The notes: generated by a model from the letters alone, not told the origin. DNA of 7,523 bases from Treponema sp. (GCA_009776715.1 WRNF01000057.1:988-8510), one strand, 5' to 3'; shown: positions 1-6,518, numbered from the stretch's first letter. Numbers and translations: made by a program.

Positions 1-311
1 GGCATGATGAAGCTGTACTGTTTATAACCGTCAGCGTCTGCGCCGGCATCGTTTAGGTTTCCTTCAAGGCCGATTACCGCAAGTGAATCCGGCGCTAGCC
101 GGTAACCGGAATCCGGTATAACAGTCAAGATTATTGTTTTTCCCTGCTCTGCAGTTTCCGCGCTGGCAGAAACAACGCCGTTCGCAGACGGAACAATGTT
201 AATTGTATACTTGTCCTTTGACTCTATGCTGTTGTCAGCAGAACAAGAGAACAAAAGAAAGGCCGCGCACAATGATAAAAAAACCATGGCGCTTTTAGTT
301 GCTTTTTTCAT
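1..311 (-). CDS. Lipoprotein D with InlB-B-like repeat, N-terminal part only (probable GH16 paralogue)
   Basis: The first 103 codons are visible; the rest lies beyond the left edge. The start is ATG at 309-311, with AAGGAG (318-323) six nt upstream. The protein begins with a basic MKKATK n-region and a hydrophobic stretch ending in a lipobox, LFSC, with the predicted lipidated Cys at residue 23. After a short polar linker comes one InlB-B-like beta repeat (about residues 33-103): NG-V near its start, a G-x-T-[IV]-x-L-T-V-x-P core, GYRL, and an F-I-M-P end. It closely resembles the first repeat of the downstream-strand neighbour at 422-2794, including DSL-x-VIGL-[ED]-G. From that similarity I infer a cell-envelope lipoprotein of the same family, probably also with several repeats and a C-terminal GH16 domain, but no catalytic part is visible. 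It could instead be a repeat-only lipoprotein. Confidence is high that it is a real gene and moderate for the hydrolase inference. Confidence 0.85.
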   Translation of the reverse strand, partial: MKKATKSAMVFLSLCAAFLLFSCSADNSIESKDKYTINIVPSANGVVSASAETAEQGKTIILTVIPDSGYRLAPDSLAVIGLEGNLNDAGADADGYKQYSFIM

Positions 312-337
312 AAGTTTCTCCTTGGAAAAAACCAATA

Positions 338-369
338 AAGCGGTTCCGGCAAAAGTTCCAAAACCGCTT
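338..369 (-). other. Second hairpin in the spacer before lipoprotein D
   Basis: Perfect 8-bp arms AAGCGGTT/AACCGCTT (338-345 and 362-369) enclose a 16-nt loop. On the minus strand the arm is followed by TTTATTGG and then six Ts, about 15 nt before the AAGGAG site of lipoprotein D. It could be a back-up terminator for the gene at 422-2794 or a leader hairpin of lipoprotein D. The long loop and the interrupted T-run make either reading uncertain. Confidence 0.45.
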
Positions 370-370
370 C

Positions 371-408
371 AAAAAAATTATTACGCAGAAGGTAAAAGGT
401 CCTGCGTA
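371..408 (-). terminator. Intrinsic terminator of GH16 lipoprotein C
   Basis: Read on the minus strand, a 9-bp stem with one G-T pair (TACGCAGGA / TTCTGCGTA, at 400-408 and 382-390) encloses a 9-nt loop. It is followed by ATAA and then seven consecutive Ts (371-377). It begins 13 nt after the TAA stop of the gene at 422-2794. This is the clearest rho-independent terminator in the window and suggests that lipoprotein D is not simply read through from C. Confidence 0.8.
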
Positions 409-421
409 TTATAATTAAAAT

Positions 422-2794
422 TTACCCTTCGTGATTAGTCCAGGTGCCAGGATAAGCAGTTGGAACCGGCCAAGGGTCATTCTGCAAGGTATAGGCACGC
501 ACCCACTCTACCTCCAGCGTGTAATTAAGCGTTGTCAAATTATTGGCTATCCCGTTTGCAGGTTTAAAATCTCCGGAATCCAGGGCAAAGTTAATAATAA
601 AGTGGAAGTCGTGGTTAAACGGAGGATAACCGTTAGTTGGATTGCCCGTAAAGCCATTTGCCGCATACCAGGGAGAAGGCCAGTAGCTGCCTGTGTTAGC
701 TGTAATTGTTCTTGTTTTATACCCGTCAAGAAGGAAGGTCATTTCGGTAGGCGACCATAAGACCCCAAAAACATGCCAGTCCTCCCAGGTGCTGCCGTTA
801 AGGAAGGTATGCGTAGAACCTTTCCAGTGAGACTGCCAGTCCGGCACTCCATTCCAGTCCGGTTTAATGTGCAATGTGGAACCTCCATGGGTTTTATCAT
901 TTCCAGTCATTTCCACAATGTCAATTTCGCCCGATTTCGGCCAGCCGCCGTAGGTGCTGTTTACCGGCATCATCCAGAAAGCAGGCCATGCGCCAATTCC
1001 GGCATTCATGCGGATTTTAGCTTCGAAACGTCCATAGGTCTGCCCGAACTTTTTACCGGCTCCGCCAGCCGGCTCGCCGTTTACATTTCCCTTTGAATTT
1101 GCAGTAACAATTTTGCCGGAAGTATAATTCATGCCGTTGTATCCTGTCTGATACTTTGCATTAATGGTTAAGATGCCGTCCACTACGGTGACATTCTCTG
1201 TCCTGTAAGACTGCCGTTCATTGTTGCCCCAGCCCCAATTGCCGTAATCAGAGCCGTTGCCGTTTTGGAAGCCCCATTTGTTCAGGTTTACCCCTCCTGC
1301 GGTATGATTTGCGCCGCTTGTATCAAATTTATCCGAGAAAGAAGTGAGCGATTCATCATAATTTTTAGAGAAATAGTCTGCTGCAGGGCCGTTGTACGCA
1401 AAGGTGCAGGTAACGGTAACATTTGCTGCGGGCATAGTAAAGGTAAAACGTTTATTGCCCTGCCCGTCATTTGTAATGGCAGTTGCAGCGACAGCTCCGC
1501 TGTTTATTTTCAGCGAGTCTGCAACATACTCATAGTTAGTATTTGCCTTTACCGTTAGCGTAACAAGCGTATTTGCCACAGCCTGATCTGCCGGATCAGA
1601 GCTTACTGTGCCGGAGCTTATGCCGCTTGTAGTAATGGTATAATAAACAGGCAAAGTGGAATCAAATGCGCATGTTATAGTAACATCCTCCGCAGGCATT
1701 GTAAATTTAAACCATAATTCATCGTCTGATTCTCCAATAAACACAATGCCGTCTGCAGAACCGTTTATTTTTAACGAAGATTCCTGGTAGGCATAATCGT
1801 TATTGGCTTTTACCGTAACGATCACCTCGTCGCCGGCTTTTGCTTTAAGGCTTGTATATACAGTTCCATGGCTGATGGATGAAGACACGGTAATATTATA
1901 AGACGGCAGCGGCGGTTCATCTGTTTTTTCAAAAGAACACTTTACTGTTACATTTTCGCCGGGCATAAGGAAGGTAAACCTTAGAAAGCCTTCCGCATCA
2001 TCGGCAATGGCAGTAAGCGAAACAGTCCCGTCATTTACTTTGAGCGAAGCCGCTGTATATTCAAAATTTTCATTAGGCTTGACTGTCAGCGTAACCGTAT
2101 CGCCTAACGCCGCTTCAGAAACACTGATTGCCACTGTTCCGTTTTGCATCGCTGCCAGATTAACCGTATAAAGGCCTTCCGGTATTAATTCAAAATTGCA
2201 GGAAATGCTTACATCATTGCCCGGCATAGTGAACGTATACCGTTTATACCCTTCCGCATCATCTGCAGCAGCAGACAAGGCGCCGTCAAAACCGGTTACC
2301 GTAAGAGATCCTGCAACAAGCCGGTAGCCTGCATCGGGTTTCACCGTAAGCGTCACTGTTTGGCCATTCGCCGCTGTTTCCGGATTAACAGTAACAGTGC
2401 CGTTTTGCATTGCTGCCAGATTAAAGGTAAATTTTCCCTCCGGTATCAATTCAAAATCGCTGGCAACAGTAACATCCTGGTTTGGCATAACGAAGCTGAA
2501 CCGTTTGTTGCCTTCCGTGTCATCTGCAACTGCGGCGAGGCTGCCGTCTAATCCAATAACCACAAGCGAATCGGCGCTAAGCCGGTAGCCGGCATTGGGC
2601 TTCACCGTAAGAGTCACTGTTTGGCCTTTTGCCGCTGTTTCTGCGTCAGCGATAACAGCTCCGTTAGCAGCATTAATAAAATAAATGCTAAATTTGCCCT
2701 GTTTTTTTCCGGTATCACCGGACGGACAAGAGATCATCACCAATACTGTGCATAAACACAAGCCCAGCATTGCCAGTTTCATTGCTTTTTTCAT
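422..2794 (-). CDS. GH16 lipoprotein C: five InlB-B-like repeats plus laminarinase-like beta-glucanase domain
   Basis: This 790-residue protein is predicted to be a membrane-anchored endo-beta-glucanase. The N-terminus MKKAMK is followed by a hydrophobic core and lipobox MISC, with lipidated Cys at 23. Five divergent InlB B repeats follow at about 35-115, 121-203, 208-289, 299-378 and 384-466, each ending in F-x-[MF]MP-x3-V-[ST]-[IV]. The GH16 domain spans about 474-770: NNE near 524-526, YGRFEAKIRM at 587-596, WPAFWMMP at 603-610, and the catalytic motif EIDIVE at 623-628. E623 is the expected nucleophile, D625 the helper and E628 the acid/base. This bulged ExDxxE form is known from the laminarinase, agarase and carrageenase branches of GH16; the WPAFWMMP and GGWP context favours laminarinase. 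ATG at 2792-2794 is chosen over an in-frame TTG at 2879-2881 because it has AGGGAG six nt upstream and opens directly into the signal peptide. Unlike its neighbours, it has NFALDSGD in place of NLAVGG, no cysteine in the catalytic domain, and one cysteine in each of repeats 2-5. The exact substrate is inferred. Confidence 0.93.
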   Translation of the reverse strand: MKKAMKLAMLGLCLCTVLVMISCPSGDTGKKQGKFSIYFINAANGAVIADAETAAKGQTVTLTVKPNAGYRLSADSLVVIGLDGSLAAVADDTEGNKRFSFVMPNQDVTVASDFELIPEGKFTFNLAAMQNGTVTVNPETAANGQTVTLTVKPDAGYRLVAGSLTVTGFDGALSAAADDAEGYKRYTFTMPGNDVSISCNFELIPEGLYTVNLAAMQNGTVAISVSEAALGDTVTLTVKPNENFEYTAASLKVNDGTVSLTAIADDAEGFLRFTFLMPGENVTVKCSFEKTDEPPLPSYNITVSSSISHGTVYTSLKAKAGDEVIVTVKANNDYAYQESSLKINGSADGIVFIGESDDELWFKFTMPAEDVTITCAFDSTLPVYYTITTSGISSGTVSSDPADQAVANTLVTLTVKANTNYEYVADSLKINSGAVAATAITNDGQGNKRFTFTMPAANVTVTCTFAYNGPAADYFSKNYDESLTSFSDKFDTSGANHTAGGVNLNKWGFQNGNGSDYGNWGWGNNERQSYRTENVTVVDGILTINAKYQTGYNGMNYTSGKIVTANSKGNVNGEPAGGAGKKFGQTYGRFEAKIRMNAGIGAWPAFWMMPVNSTYGGWPKSGEIDIVEMTGNDKTHGGSTLHIKPDWNGVPDWQSHWKGSTHTFLNGSTWEDWHVFGVLWSPTEMTFLLDGYKTRTITANTGSYWPSPWYAANGFTGNPTNGYPPFNHDFHFIINFALDSGDFKPANGIANNLTTLNYTLEVEWVRAYTLQNDPWPVPTAYPGTWTNHEG
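1397..2692 (-). repeat. Five tandem coding repeats (InlB-B-like) of lipoprotein C
   Basis: Approximate copies: 2450-2692, 2186-2434, 1928-2173, 1661-1900 and 1397-1645. Each encodes about 80 residues with the pattern NGTV, then G-x-x-V-T-L-T-V-K-[PA]-[ND], Y, S-L-x-[VI], then [FY]-x-F-x-MP and a final beta strand ending in F. This matches the divergent InlB B-repeat type (the Flg_new_2-like domain) common in secreted proteins. The expected role is a rigid stalk or spacer; binding roles are not shown by the sequence. Copies 2 and 3 also share nearly identical DNA at their starts (near 2400 and 2139), exactly 261 bp (87 codons) apart, which points to recent internal duplication or gene conversion. 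Confidence 0.85.
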
Positions 2795-2800
2795 CACTAT

Positions 2801-2806
2801 CTCCCT
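2801..2806 (-). promoter_or_regulatory. Ribosome-binding site that sets the start of lipoprotein C
   Basis: On the minus strand AGGGAG lies six nt before ATG (2792-2794). It fixes the start at the signal peptide and removes a 29-codon in-frame extension that would run through the GC-rich hairpin spacer. Just upstream (2807-2819) is an A7T6 tract, close to the A6T6 tract at the same position in the gene at 4716-6515. Confidence 0.8.
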
Positions 2807-2833
2807 AAAAAAATTTTTTATTTTTAAGCATTT

Positions 2834-2873
2834 GCGGCCCTGCCGGCGGCCCTGCCGACGGCAAAAGCCGCAT
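2834..2873 (-). repeat. GC-rich spacer element with 12-bp tandem duplication and hairpin potential
   Basis: The 12-mer GCGGCCCTGCCG (plus strand) occurs twice in direct tandem at 2834-2845 and 2846-2857, followed by ACGGCAAAAGCCGC. On the minus strand GCGGC (near 2868-2872) can pair with the GCCGC in either copy, and CGGC-TTTT-GCCG makes a small local hairpin. Downstream on the minus strand is A/T-rich sequence including TTTTTTT, so it may act as a terminator for the gene at 2888-4648. The T-run is about 20 nt away from the stem, which is too far for a textbook intrinsic terminator. The tandem duplication is certain; its function is not. Confidence 0.6.
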
Positions 2874-2887
2874 ATACTCAATAAATA

Positions 2888-4648
2888 CTAATTATTATGG
2901 TTCGTTACCAAATTTGACGGCACCTTCCCAAAAATATGCCAGGGGTCTTTTTCCAGGGTGTAAACCCGTACCCAGTCAAAGTCCAGCGAAATAGGCAATG
3001 CGCTGTCCGGCGGCAAATTAGTTACGCCGTCAAAGGTTCCGCCCACCGCAAGGTTAAGGATAAAATAGAAATCCCTGTCAAAAGGAGAGGAGGCAGTTCC
3101 CCTGCCGTTGTACCAACTGTTGTGCCAATCAGTGCGTTTTAACCTTCGGAATTCGTATCCGTCAATGAGCATAATGAATTCTTCACTTGACCATATTATG
3201 CCATACACATGCCATTGCGTAAAATCGTTTCCATTCATAAAAGTTTGTTCTGAACCGAGGTAATAATGGCCGCCTGAAGCATTGACCCAATGCACCGTGC
3301 TGGATGCCCTGTTCGGGAGCCTTCCTTTCATTTCCATAATATCTATTTCGCCGGAACGCGGCCATCCGCCGTAAGAGCCATCCTTTGGCATCATCCAGAA
3401 AGCAGGCCACATTCCCAGGGCTGCTTTGGACATGCGTATTTTTGCTTCAAAGCGTCCGTAGGTTTGCGAAAATTTATGGGTGGTGTTGTTGCCAGAAGTT
3501 ACCATTTTACCGGAAGTGTATGCTTTTCCCTTACTTGATTGTTTCTTTGCGGTAAGGTGCAGCATTCCGTCCGAAACAGTTACATTGGCAGGATCGTAGT
3601 ATTGGGCTTCGCTGTTTCCCCCTCCGCTGTTGTCGTTTAGGGCCGACCATTTTGAAGTATTAAGCGCGGTTCCTTCAAATTTGTCGTAAAAAGAACACAA
3701 AGAGGCATCAAAATTATTGTCAAAATATTGAATTTCAGGATCTTCTCCCAGAATAAATGTTACGGTAACAAAAACATCATCATCGGGCATAATAAAGCTA
3801 CGGACGTTTGCTTCCTGCCTGGTAATATCCACACTTTGCCCGCCTGCAGTTTTAACGGTAACATTATTCGTTGAATAACCCTCGTTGGGAGTTAAAAAAA
3901 CAGTAACGGTATCCTTTGCATTAGCAACATACTCGTCAATTACTGCCTCGCCGTTCAGAATTGGCTGCTGAAGAAGGACTGCATACAACGCTAACACCTC
4001 AAATTCTGCATAAATTATAACATTGCCTTCCGGCATATTGAAGACGCGTGTAGTGCCGGTACCGGAAACTCCCCATTTTTTTTCAATGCCTTCTGCATTA
4101 GTATAGACCAGGGAAAAAGATTTTAAAACGCAGCGGGCATCCGGCACTACGCTTAAGGTAATAAAATCACCCCTTTTTGCAACTGTTAAACCGCCCTGCA
4201 CAATAACGCTTCCGTGCGCAATGGAGCTGTTAATGACAATGCTGTAATAGCCTTCAGGAATCAAGGGCGGATCCGAAGGCTTCACAACAGAAACGCTTTC
4301 CTTAAACACCGCAACTATGGTTACATTAGACTGCGGCATGGTAAAAGATGCGGTATTGCCTTTGATTACAGGAAAAATTATATCCCCGTCAGAGGGCAAA
4401 ACCGTAATTGACTGCACAGCGTAACCTTCGGCTGCAGTTATATGCAATGTTACCTCGCTGCCGGACTTTGCTTCATCGACGCTGTCCTGCACTGTTATGC
4501 TGCCGTTTTCCATTGATGAATTGATGTTAATGCTGAAGATTCCGCCTTGCCCCTTATTTTTTTCAGGGCTGCTAATATTCGCCTGGCAACTGTTAAAAAC
4601 GGCAATAGCGCTAATTATTAAAAAAAATACTGCAATATTATTTTTCAT
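2888..4648 (-). CDS. GH16 lipoprotein B: three InlB-B-like repeats plus laminarinase-like beta-glucanase domain
   Basis: This 586-residue predicted exported endo-beta-1,3-glucanase starts at ATG 4646-4648, with AAGGA (4656-4660) seven nt upstream. The signal peptide ends in FNSC, with lipidated Cys at 21. Three repeats follow at about 37-115, 135-216 and 221-298, then GH16 at about 307-565. Visible GH16 blocks are YGRFEAKIRM (397-406), MWPAFWMMP (413-421), EIDIMEM with catalytic E434, D436 and E439, STVHW (450-454), WHVYGIIW (479-486), and LNLAVGG (531-537). The last is the family-typical form. The only non-lipid cysteines are C173 in repeat 2 and C318 at the start of the catalytic domain; both recur in the neighbour at 4716-6515, suggesting a disulfide between stalk and enzyme. 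The block around 338-350 lacks the WGWGNNE seen in the other two copies, reading GGGNSE instead, so a substrate-contacting loop may differ. Only 67 nt separate it from the upstream gene, so it may depend on read-through. Linkage specificity is inferred. Confidence 0.93.
   Translation of the reverse strand: MKNNIAVFFLIISAIAVFNSCQANISSPEKNKGQGGIFSININSSMENGSITVQDSVDEAKSGSEVTLHITAAEGYAVQSITVLPSDGDIIFPVIKGNTASFTMPQSNVTIVAVFKESVSVVKPSDPPLIPEGYYSIVINSSIAHGSVIVQGGLTVAKRGDFITLSVVPDARCVLKSFSLVYTNAEGIEKKWGVSGTGTTRVFNMPEGNVIIYAEFEVLALYAVLLQQPILNGEAVIDEYVANAKDTVTVFLTPNEGYSTNNVTVKTAGGQSVDITRQEANVRSFIMPDDDVFVTVTFILGEDPEIQYFDNNFDASLCSFYDKFEGTALNTSKWSALNDNSGGGNSEAQYYDPANVTVSDGMLHLTAKKQSSKGKAYTSGKMVTSGNNTTHKFSQTYGRFEAKIRMSKAALGMWPAFWMMPKDGSYGGWPRSGEIDIMEMKGRLPNRASSTVHWVNASGGHYYLGSEQTFMNGNDFTQWHVYGIIWSSEEFIMLIDGYEFRRLKRTDWHNSWYNGRGTASSPFDRDFYFILNLAVGGTFDGVTNLPPDSALPISLDFDWVRVYTLEKDPWHIFGKVPSNLVTNHNN
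3755..4540 (-). repeat. Three tandem coding repeats (InlB-B-like) of lipoprotein B
   Basis: Three copies of about 80 residues precede the GH16 domain of this protein. Copy 1 (NGSITVQ ... NTASFTMP) and copy 2 (VQGGL ... TR-x-FNMP) match copies 1 and 2 of the gene at 4716-6515 better than they match each other. The three-repeat arrangement therefore existed before the two genes duplicated. Copy 3 is more divergent (NGEAVIDEY, SFIMP). Confidence 0.8.
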
Positions 4649-4671
4649 ATAATTTTCCTTAAATAAATAAG

Positions 4672-4705
4672 GCCTGCCCCTTAAAGCAAAACTTTAGGGA
4701 CAGGC
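4672..4705 (-). terminator. Terminator-like hairpin between GH16 lipoproteins A and B
   Basis: On the minus strand, GCCTGTCCCTAAAG (4692-4705) pairs with CTTTAAGGGGCAGGC (4672-4686), giving about 14 bp with one bulged A and one G-T pair around a 5-nt loop. It starts 10 nt after the TAA of the gene at 4716-6515. It is followed by CTTATTTATTTAAGG, a T-rich but interrupted tract that merges into the ribosome-binding region of the next gene. Termination may be partial, or the hairpin may protect an mRNA end or adjust expression of lipoprotein B. Confidence 0.7.
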
Positions 4706-4715
4706 GTTTCAACCT

Positions 4716-6515
4716 TTAGTTATTAAAACTCCTGCTTGGGTGCGTTCCAAAGTTTGCAGGCCAGGGATCATTTGCCAGCGTATACGCCCGTACCCAGTCT
4801 ATTTCCAGCGACATGGGCAATGCGCTGTCCGGCGGCGTGTATAAAAACGAAACCGCAGGCGGCCAATTCCCGTATCCTGGTTTTACGTCATAATTGCCGC
4901 CAATTGCCAGGTTAAGGATAATAAAGAAATTTTTGTCAAAGGGCGCGGACGAAGATGCATTGCCTTTATCTACCGCATTGCTGCCTCTCCAGTCGGCACG
5001 CGGTATGTTCTTATGCTGCAAGCCGTCTATAAGGAATATTATATTATCCGCTGACCACACCACAGAATAAACATGCCAGTCGGTAATTCTGCCGTTATTT
5101 GCAAAATTATAATCTGCCCCCCGGTAATGATGTCCCCAATCTTTTTGCATATGAAGGGTACTGGATGCTTCAAGAGGCAGCCTTCCCTTTTGTTCCATAA
5201 TGTCTATTTCGCCTGAATTGGGCCAGCCGCCGTAAGTGGTGGTTACAGGCATCATCCAGAACGCAGGCCACATTCCCTCTGCTTCGCCTGTCATGCGGAT
5301 TCTTGCTTCAAAACGGCCGTAGGTTTGCGAAAATTTATTGCCGCTGCCGCCGTTTGCAGTGTCTCCGTTGGCTGTTACCAGTTTGCCGGAAGTGTAACCG
5401 TTATACCCGCTTCCGCTTCTTTTTGCGGTAAGTTTTAAGGTTCCGTCAGAAACCGTTACGTTGGCTGTCTCATACGATTGCGCCTCGTTGTTTCCCCAGC
5501 CCCATTCGCCGCGGCCGTTTTGGTGCGACCATTTTGTATAATCAAGGGCAGTTCCGTCAAATTTGTCAAAGAAAGAACATAAACTGCTGTCAAAATCATT
5601 GGAGAAATATGCGGCGAGAGGATCGCTGCCGCTCATAAATACGGCATTAACAACAACACCTGCAGCCGGCATTGCAAAACTGCGGGTTGATGCATTTTCA
5701 TAAGTCAGGCTAACCGATGTTGCGCCTGCCTTTACATCAACCGTGCTTAAAAAATATCCGGTATCCGGCGTAGCGGTAAGGGTAACCTTTTCCCCCTGTA
5801 TCGCTGTAATTTTATCCGCAGTAACAGTTCCGCCGGTAAAATTACCCACCGTTATTGCATATTCAGCCACCTTTTCAAATACCGCCGTAATGGTAACATT
5901 GTCCGACGGCATGCTAAATGTACGGGTACTGCCGCTGCCCATTAGCGGGGTAGTAACCCCCGAATCCCGCTGGGCGCCAATGGATTTTAAAGCACAGCCG
6001 GCATTCGGCGTTATGTTCAGCGTTATTATGTCGCCAGGAGCTGCGGAACTAAGACCGCCCTGCACAGTAACCGTCCCATTGGTTTGGGGCCCCTTGATAA
6101 TAATGCTGTACTCTCCCGGCTGCGGCGGTTTAGGCGTAGTGCCGCCATCGTCTTCTTTGAACTGGGCGCTAATAACGACATTAGCCGCCGGCATGGTAAA
6201 AGATGCGGTATTGCCGTTTATGGCAACTGTCACATTATCTCCAATCCCGGGAATAACGTTAATTGTGTCAATGACATAGCCGCTTGCAGGCGAAATGTTC
6301 AGCGTTACTGTGCTTCCCGATTCGGCCAGGCTTACCCCGCCCTGCACCGTAATGCTTCCGTTTTTAATTGACGTAAGAATTTCAATGTTGAAGGGGCCCT
6401 TGTCCTCTTCTCCGCCGTTTTTTGTGCTGTTATTGGGACACGAGAAAAAAAACAGTACCGTAAACATTAGCAAAACATTGAATGCTAAAACTGTCATTTT
6501 TTTTGTTGCTTTCAT
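4716..6515 (-). CDS. GH16 lipoprotein A: three InlB-B-like repeats plus laminarinase-like beta-glucanase domain
   Basis: This 599-residue predicted envelope-tethered endo-beta-glucanase begins MKATKKM; its hydrophobic core ends in lipobox FFSC, with lipidated Cys at 26. Three repeats lie at about 42-119, 136-213 and 219-293, with a Pro/Gly linker (125-135) between the first two. The GH16 domain (about 303-580) shows WGWGNNE (338-344), YGRFEARIRM (399-408), MWPAFWMMP (415-423), EIDIME with E436 nucleophile, D438 and E441 acid/base, STLHM (452-456), WHVYSVVW (480-487), and LNLAIGG (534-540). C174 and C313 are the only non-lipid cysteines and match those of the neighbour at 2888-4648. Compared with that protein, it carries about 12 extra residues after LNLAIGG (541-561), which probably enlarge a loop. 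ATG 6513-6515 is preferred over an in-frame TTG at 6528-6530 because the TTG overlaps the GGAGGAGAGG ribosome-binding site. The fold and catalysis are well supported; substrate is inferred from GH16 laminarinase resemblance. Confidence 0.94.
   Translation of the reverse strand: MKATKKMTVLAFNVLLMFTVLFFFSCPNNSTKNGGEEDKGPFNIEILTSIKNGSITVQGGVSLAESGSTVTLNISPASGYVIDTINVIPGIGDNVTVAINGNTASFTMPAANVVISAQFKEDDGGTTPKPPQPGEYSIIIKGPQTNGTVTVQGGLSSAAPGDIITLNITPNAGCALKSIGAQRDSGVTTPLMGSGSTRTFSMPSDNVTITAVFEKVAEYAITVGNFTGGTVTADKITAIQGEKVTLTATPDTGYFLSTVDVKAGATSVSLTYENASTRSFAMPAAGVVVNAVFMSGSDPLAAYFSNDFDSSLCSFFDKFDGTALDYTKWSHQNGRGEWGWGNNEAQSYETANVTVSDGTLKLTAKRSGSGYNGYTSGKLVTANGDTANGGSGNKFSQTYGRFEARIRMTGEAEGMWPAFWMMPVTTTYGGWPNSGEIDIMEQKGRLPLEASSTLHMQKDWGHHYRGADYNFANNGRITDWHVYSVVWSADNIIFLIDGLQHKNIPRADWRGSNAVDKGNASSSAPFDKNFFIILNLAIGGNYDVKPGYGNWPPAVSFLYTPPDSALPMSLEIDWVRAYTLANDPWPANFGTHPSRSFNN
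5637..6395 (-). repeat. Three tandem coding repeats (InlB-B-like) of lipoprotein A
   Basis: Three copies of about 75-80 residues form the stalk of this protein. Their signatures are NGSITVQGG ... NTASFTMP, NGTVTVQGG ... TRTFSMP, and GGTVTADKI ... TRSFAMP, each followed by a V-x-[IV] strand ending in F. No cysteines occur except C174 in copy 2, in the position where most repeats have Tyr (AGC-A-L against AGY-R-L). Confidence 0.82.
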
Positions 6516-6518
6516 AAA

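Noticed and set aside
196..414. Plus-strand open frame of 72 codons across the start of lipoprotein D and its spacer
   Set aside because: It is antisense to the signal peptide region and crosses both hairpins; nothing in its translation resembles a protein family.
422..1375. Alternative reading of the GH16 domains as lichenase (ExDxE) or xyloglucan transferase type
   Set aside because: All three copies have the bulged six-residue form E-I-D-I-[VM]-E with GGWP and WPAFWMMP context, which fits the laminarinase branch better than the five-residue ExDxE form.
1397..2692. Repeats considered as a CRISPR array or mobile-element repeats
   Set aside because: The units are about 250 bp, remain in frame, vary at codon level and encode a known beta-repeat pattern; there are no short identical repeats with unique spacers.
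2795..2881. In-frame 29-codon extension of lipoprotein C from a TTG at 2879-2881
   Set aside because: It would put an Arg/Cys-rich segment before a complete lipoprotein signal peptide, crosses the GC-rich hairpin spacer, and ignores the good AGGGAG site before ATG 2792-2794.
5743..6279. Plus-strand open frame of 178 codons
   Set aside because: It lies wholly antisense to the repeat array of lipoprotein A. Its Pro/Val/Thr-rich translation mirrors the repeats and it has no separate ribosome-binding site. The shorter plus-strand frames across the window are rejected for the same reason.
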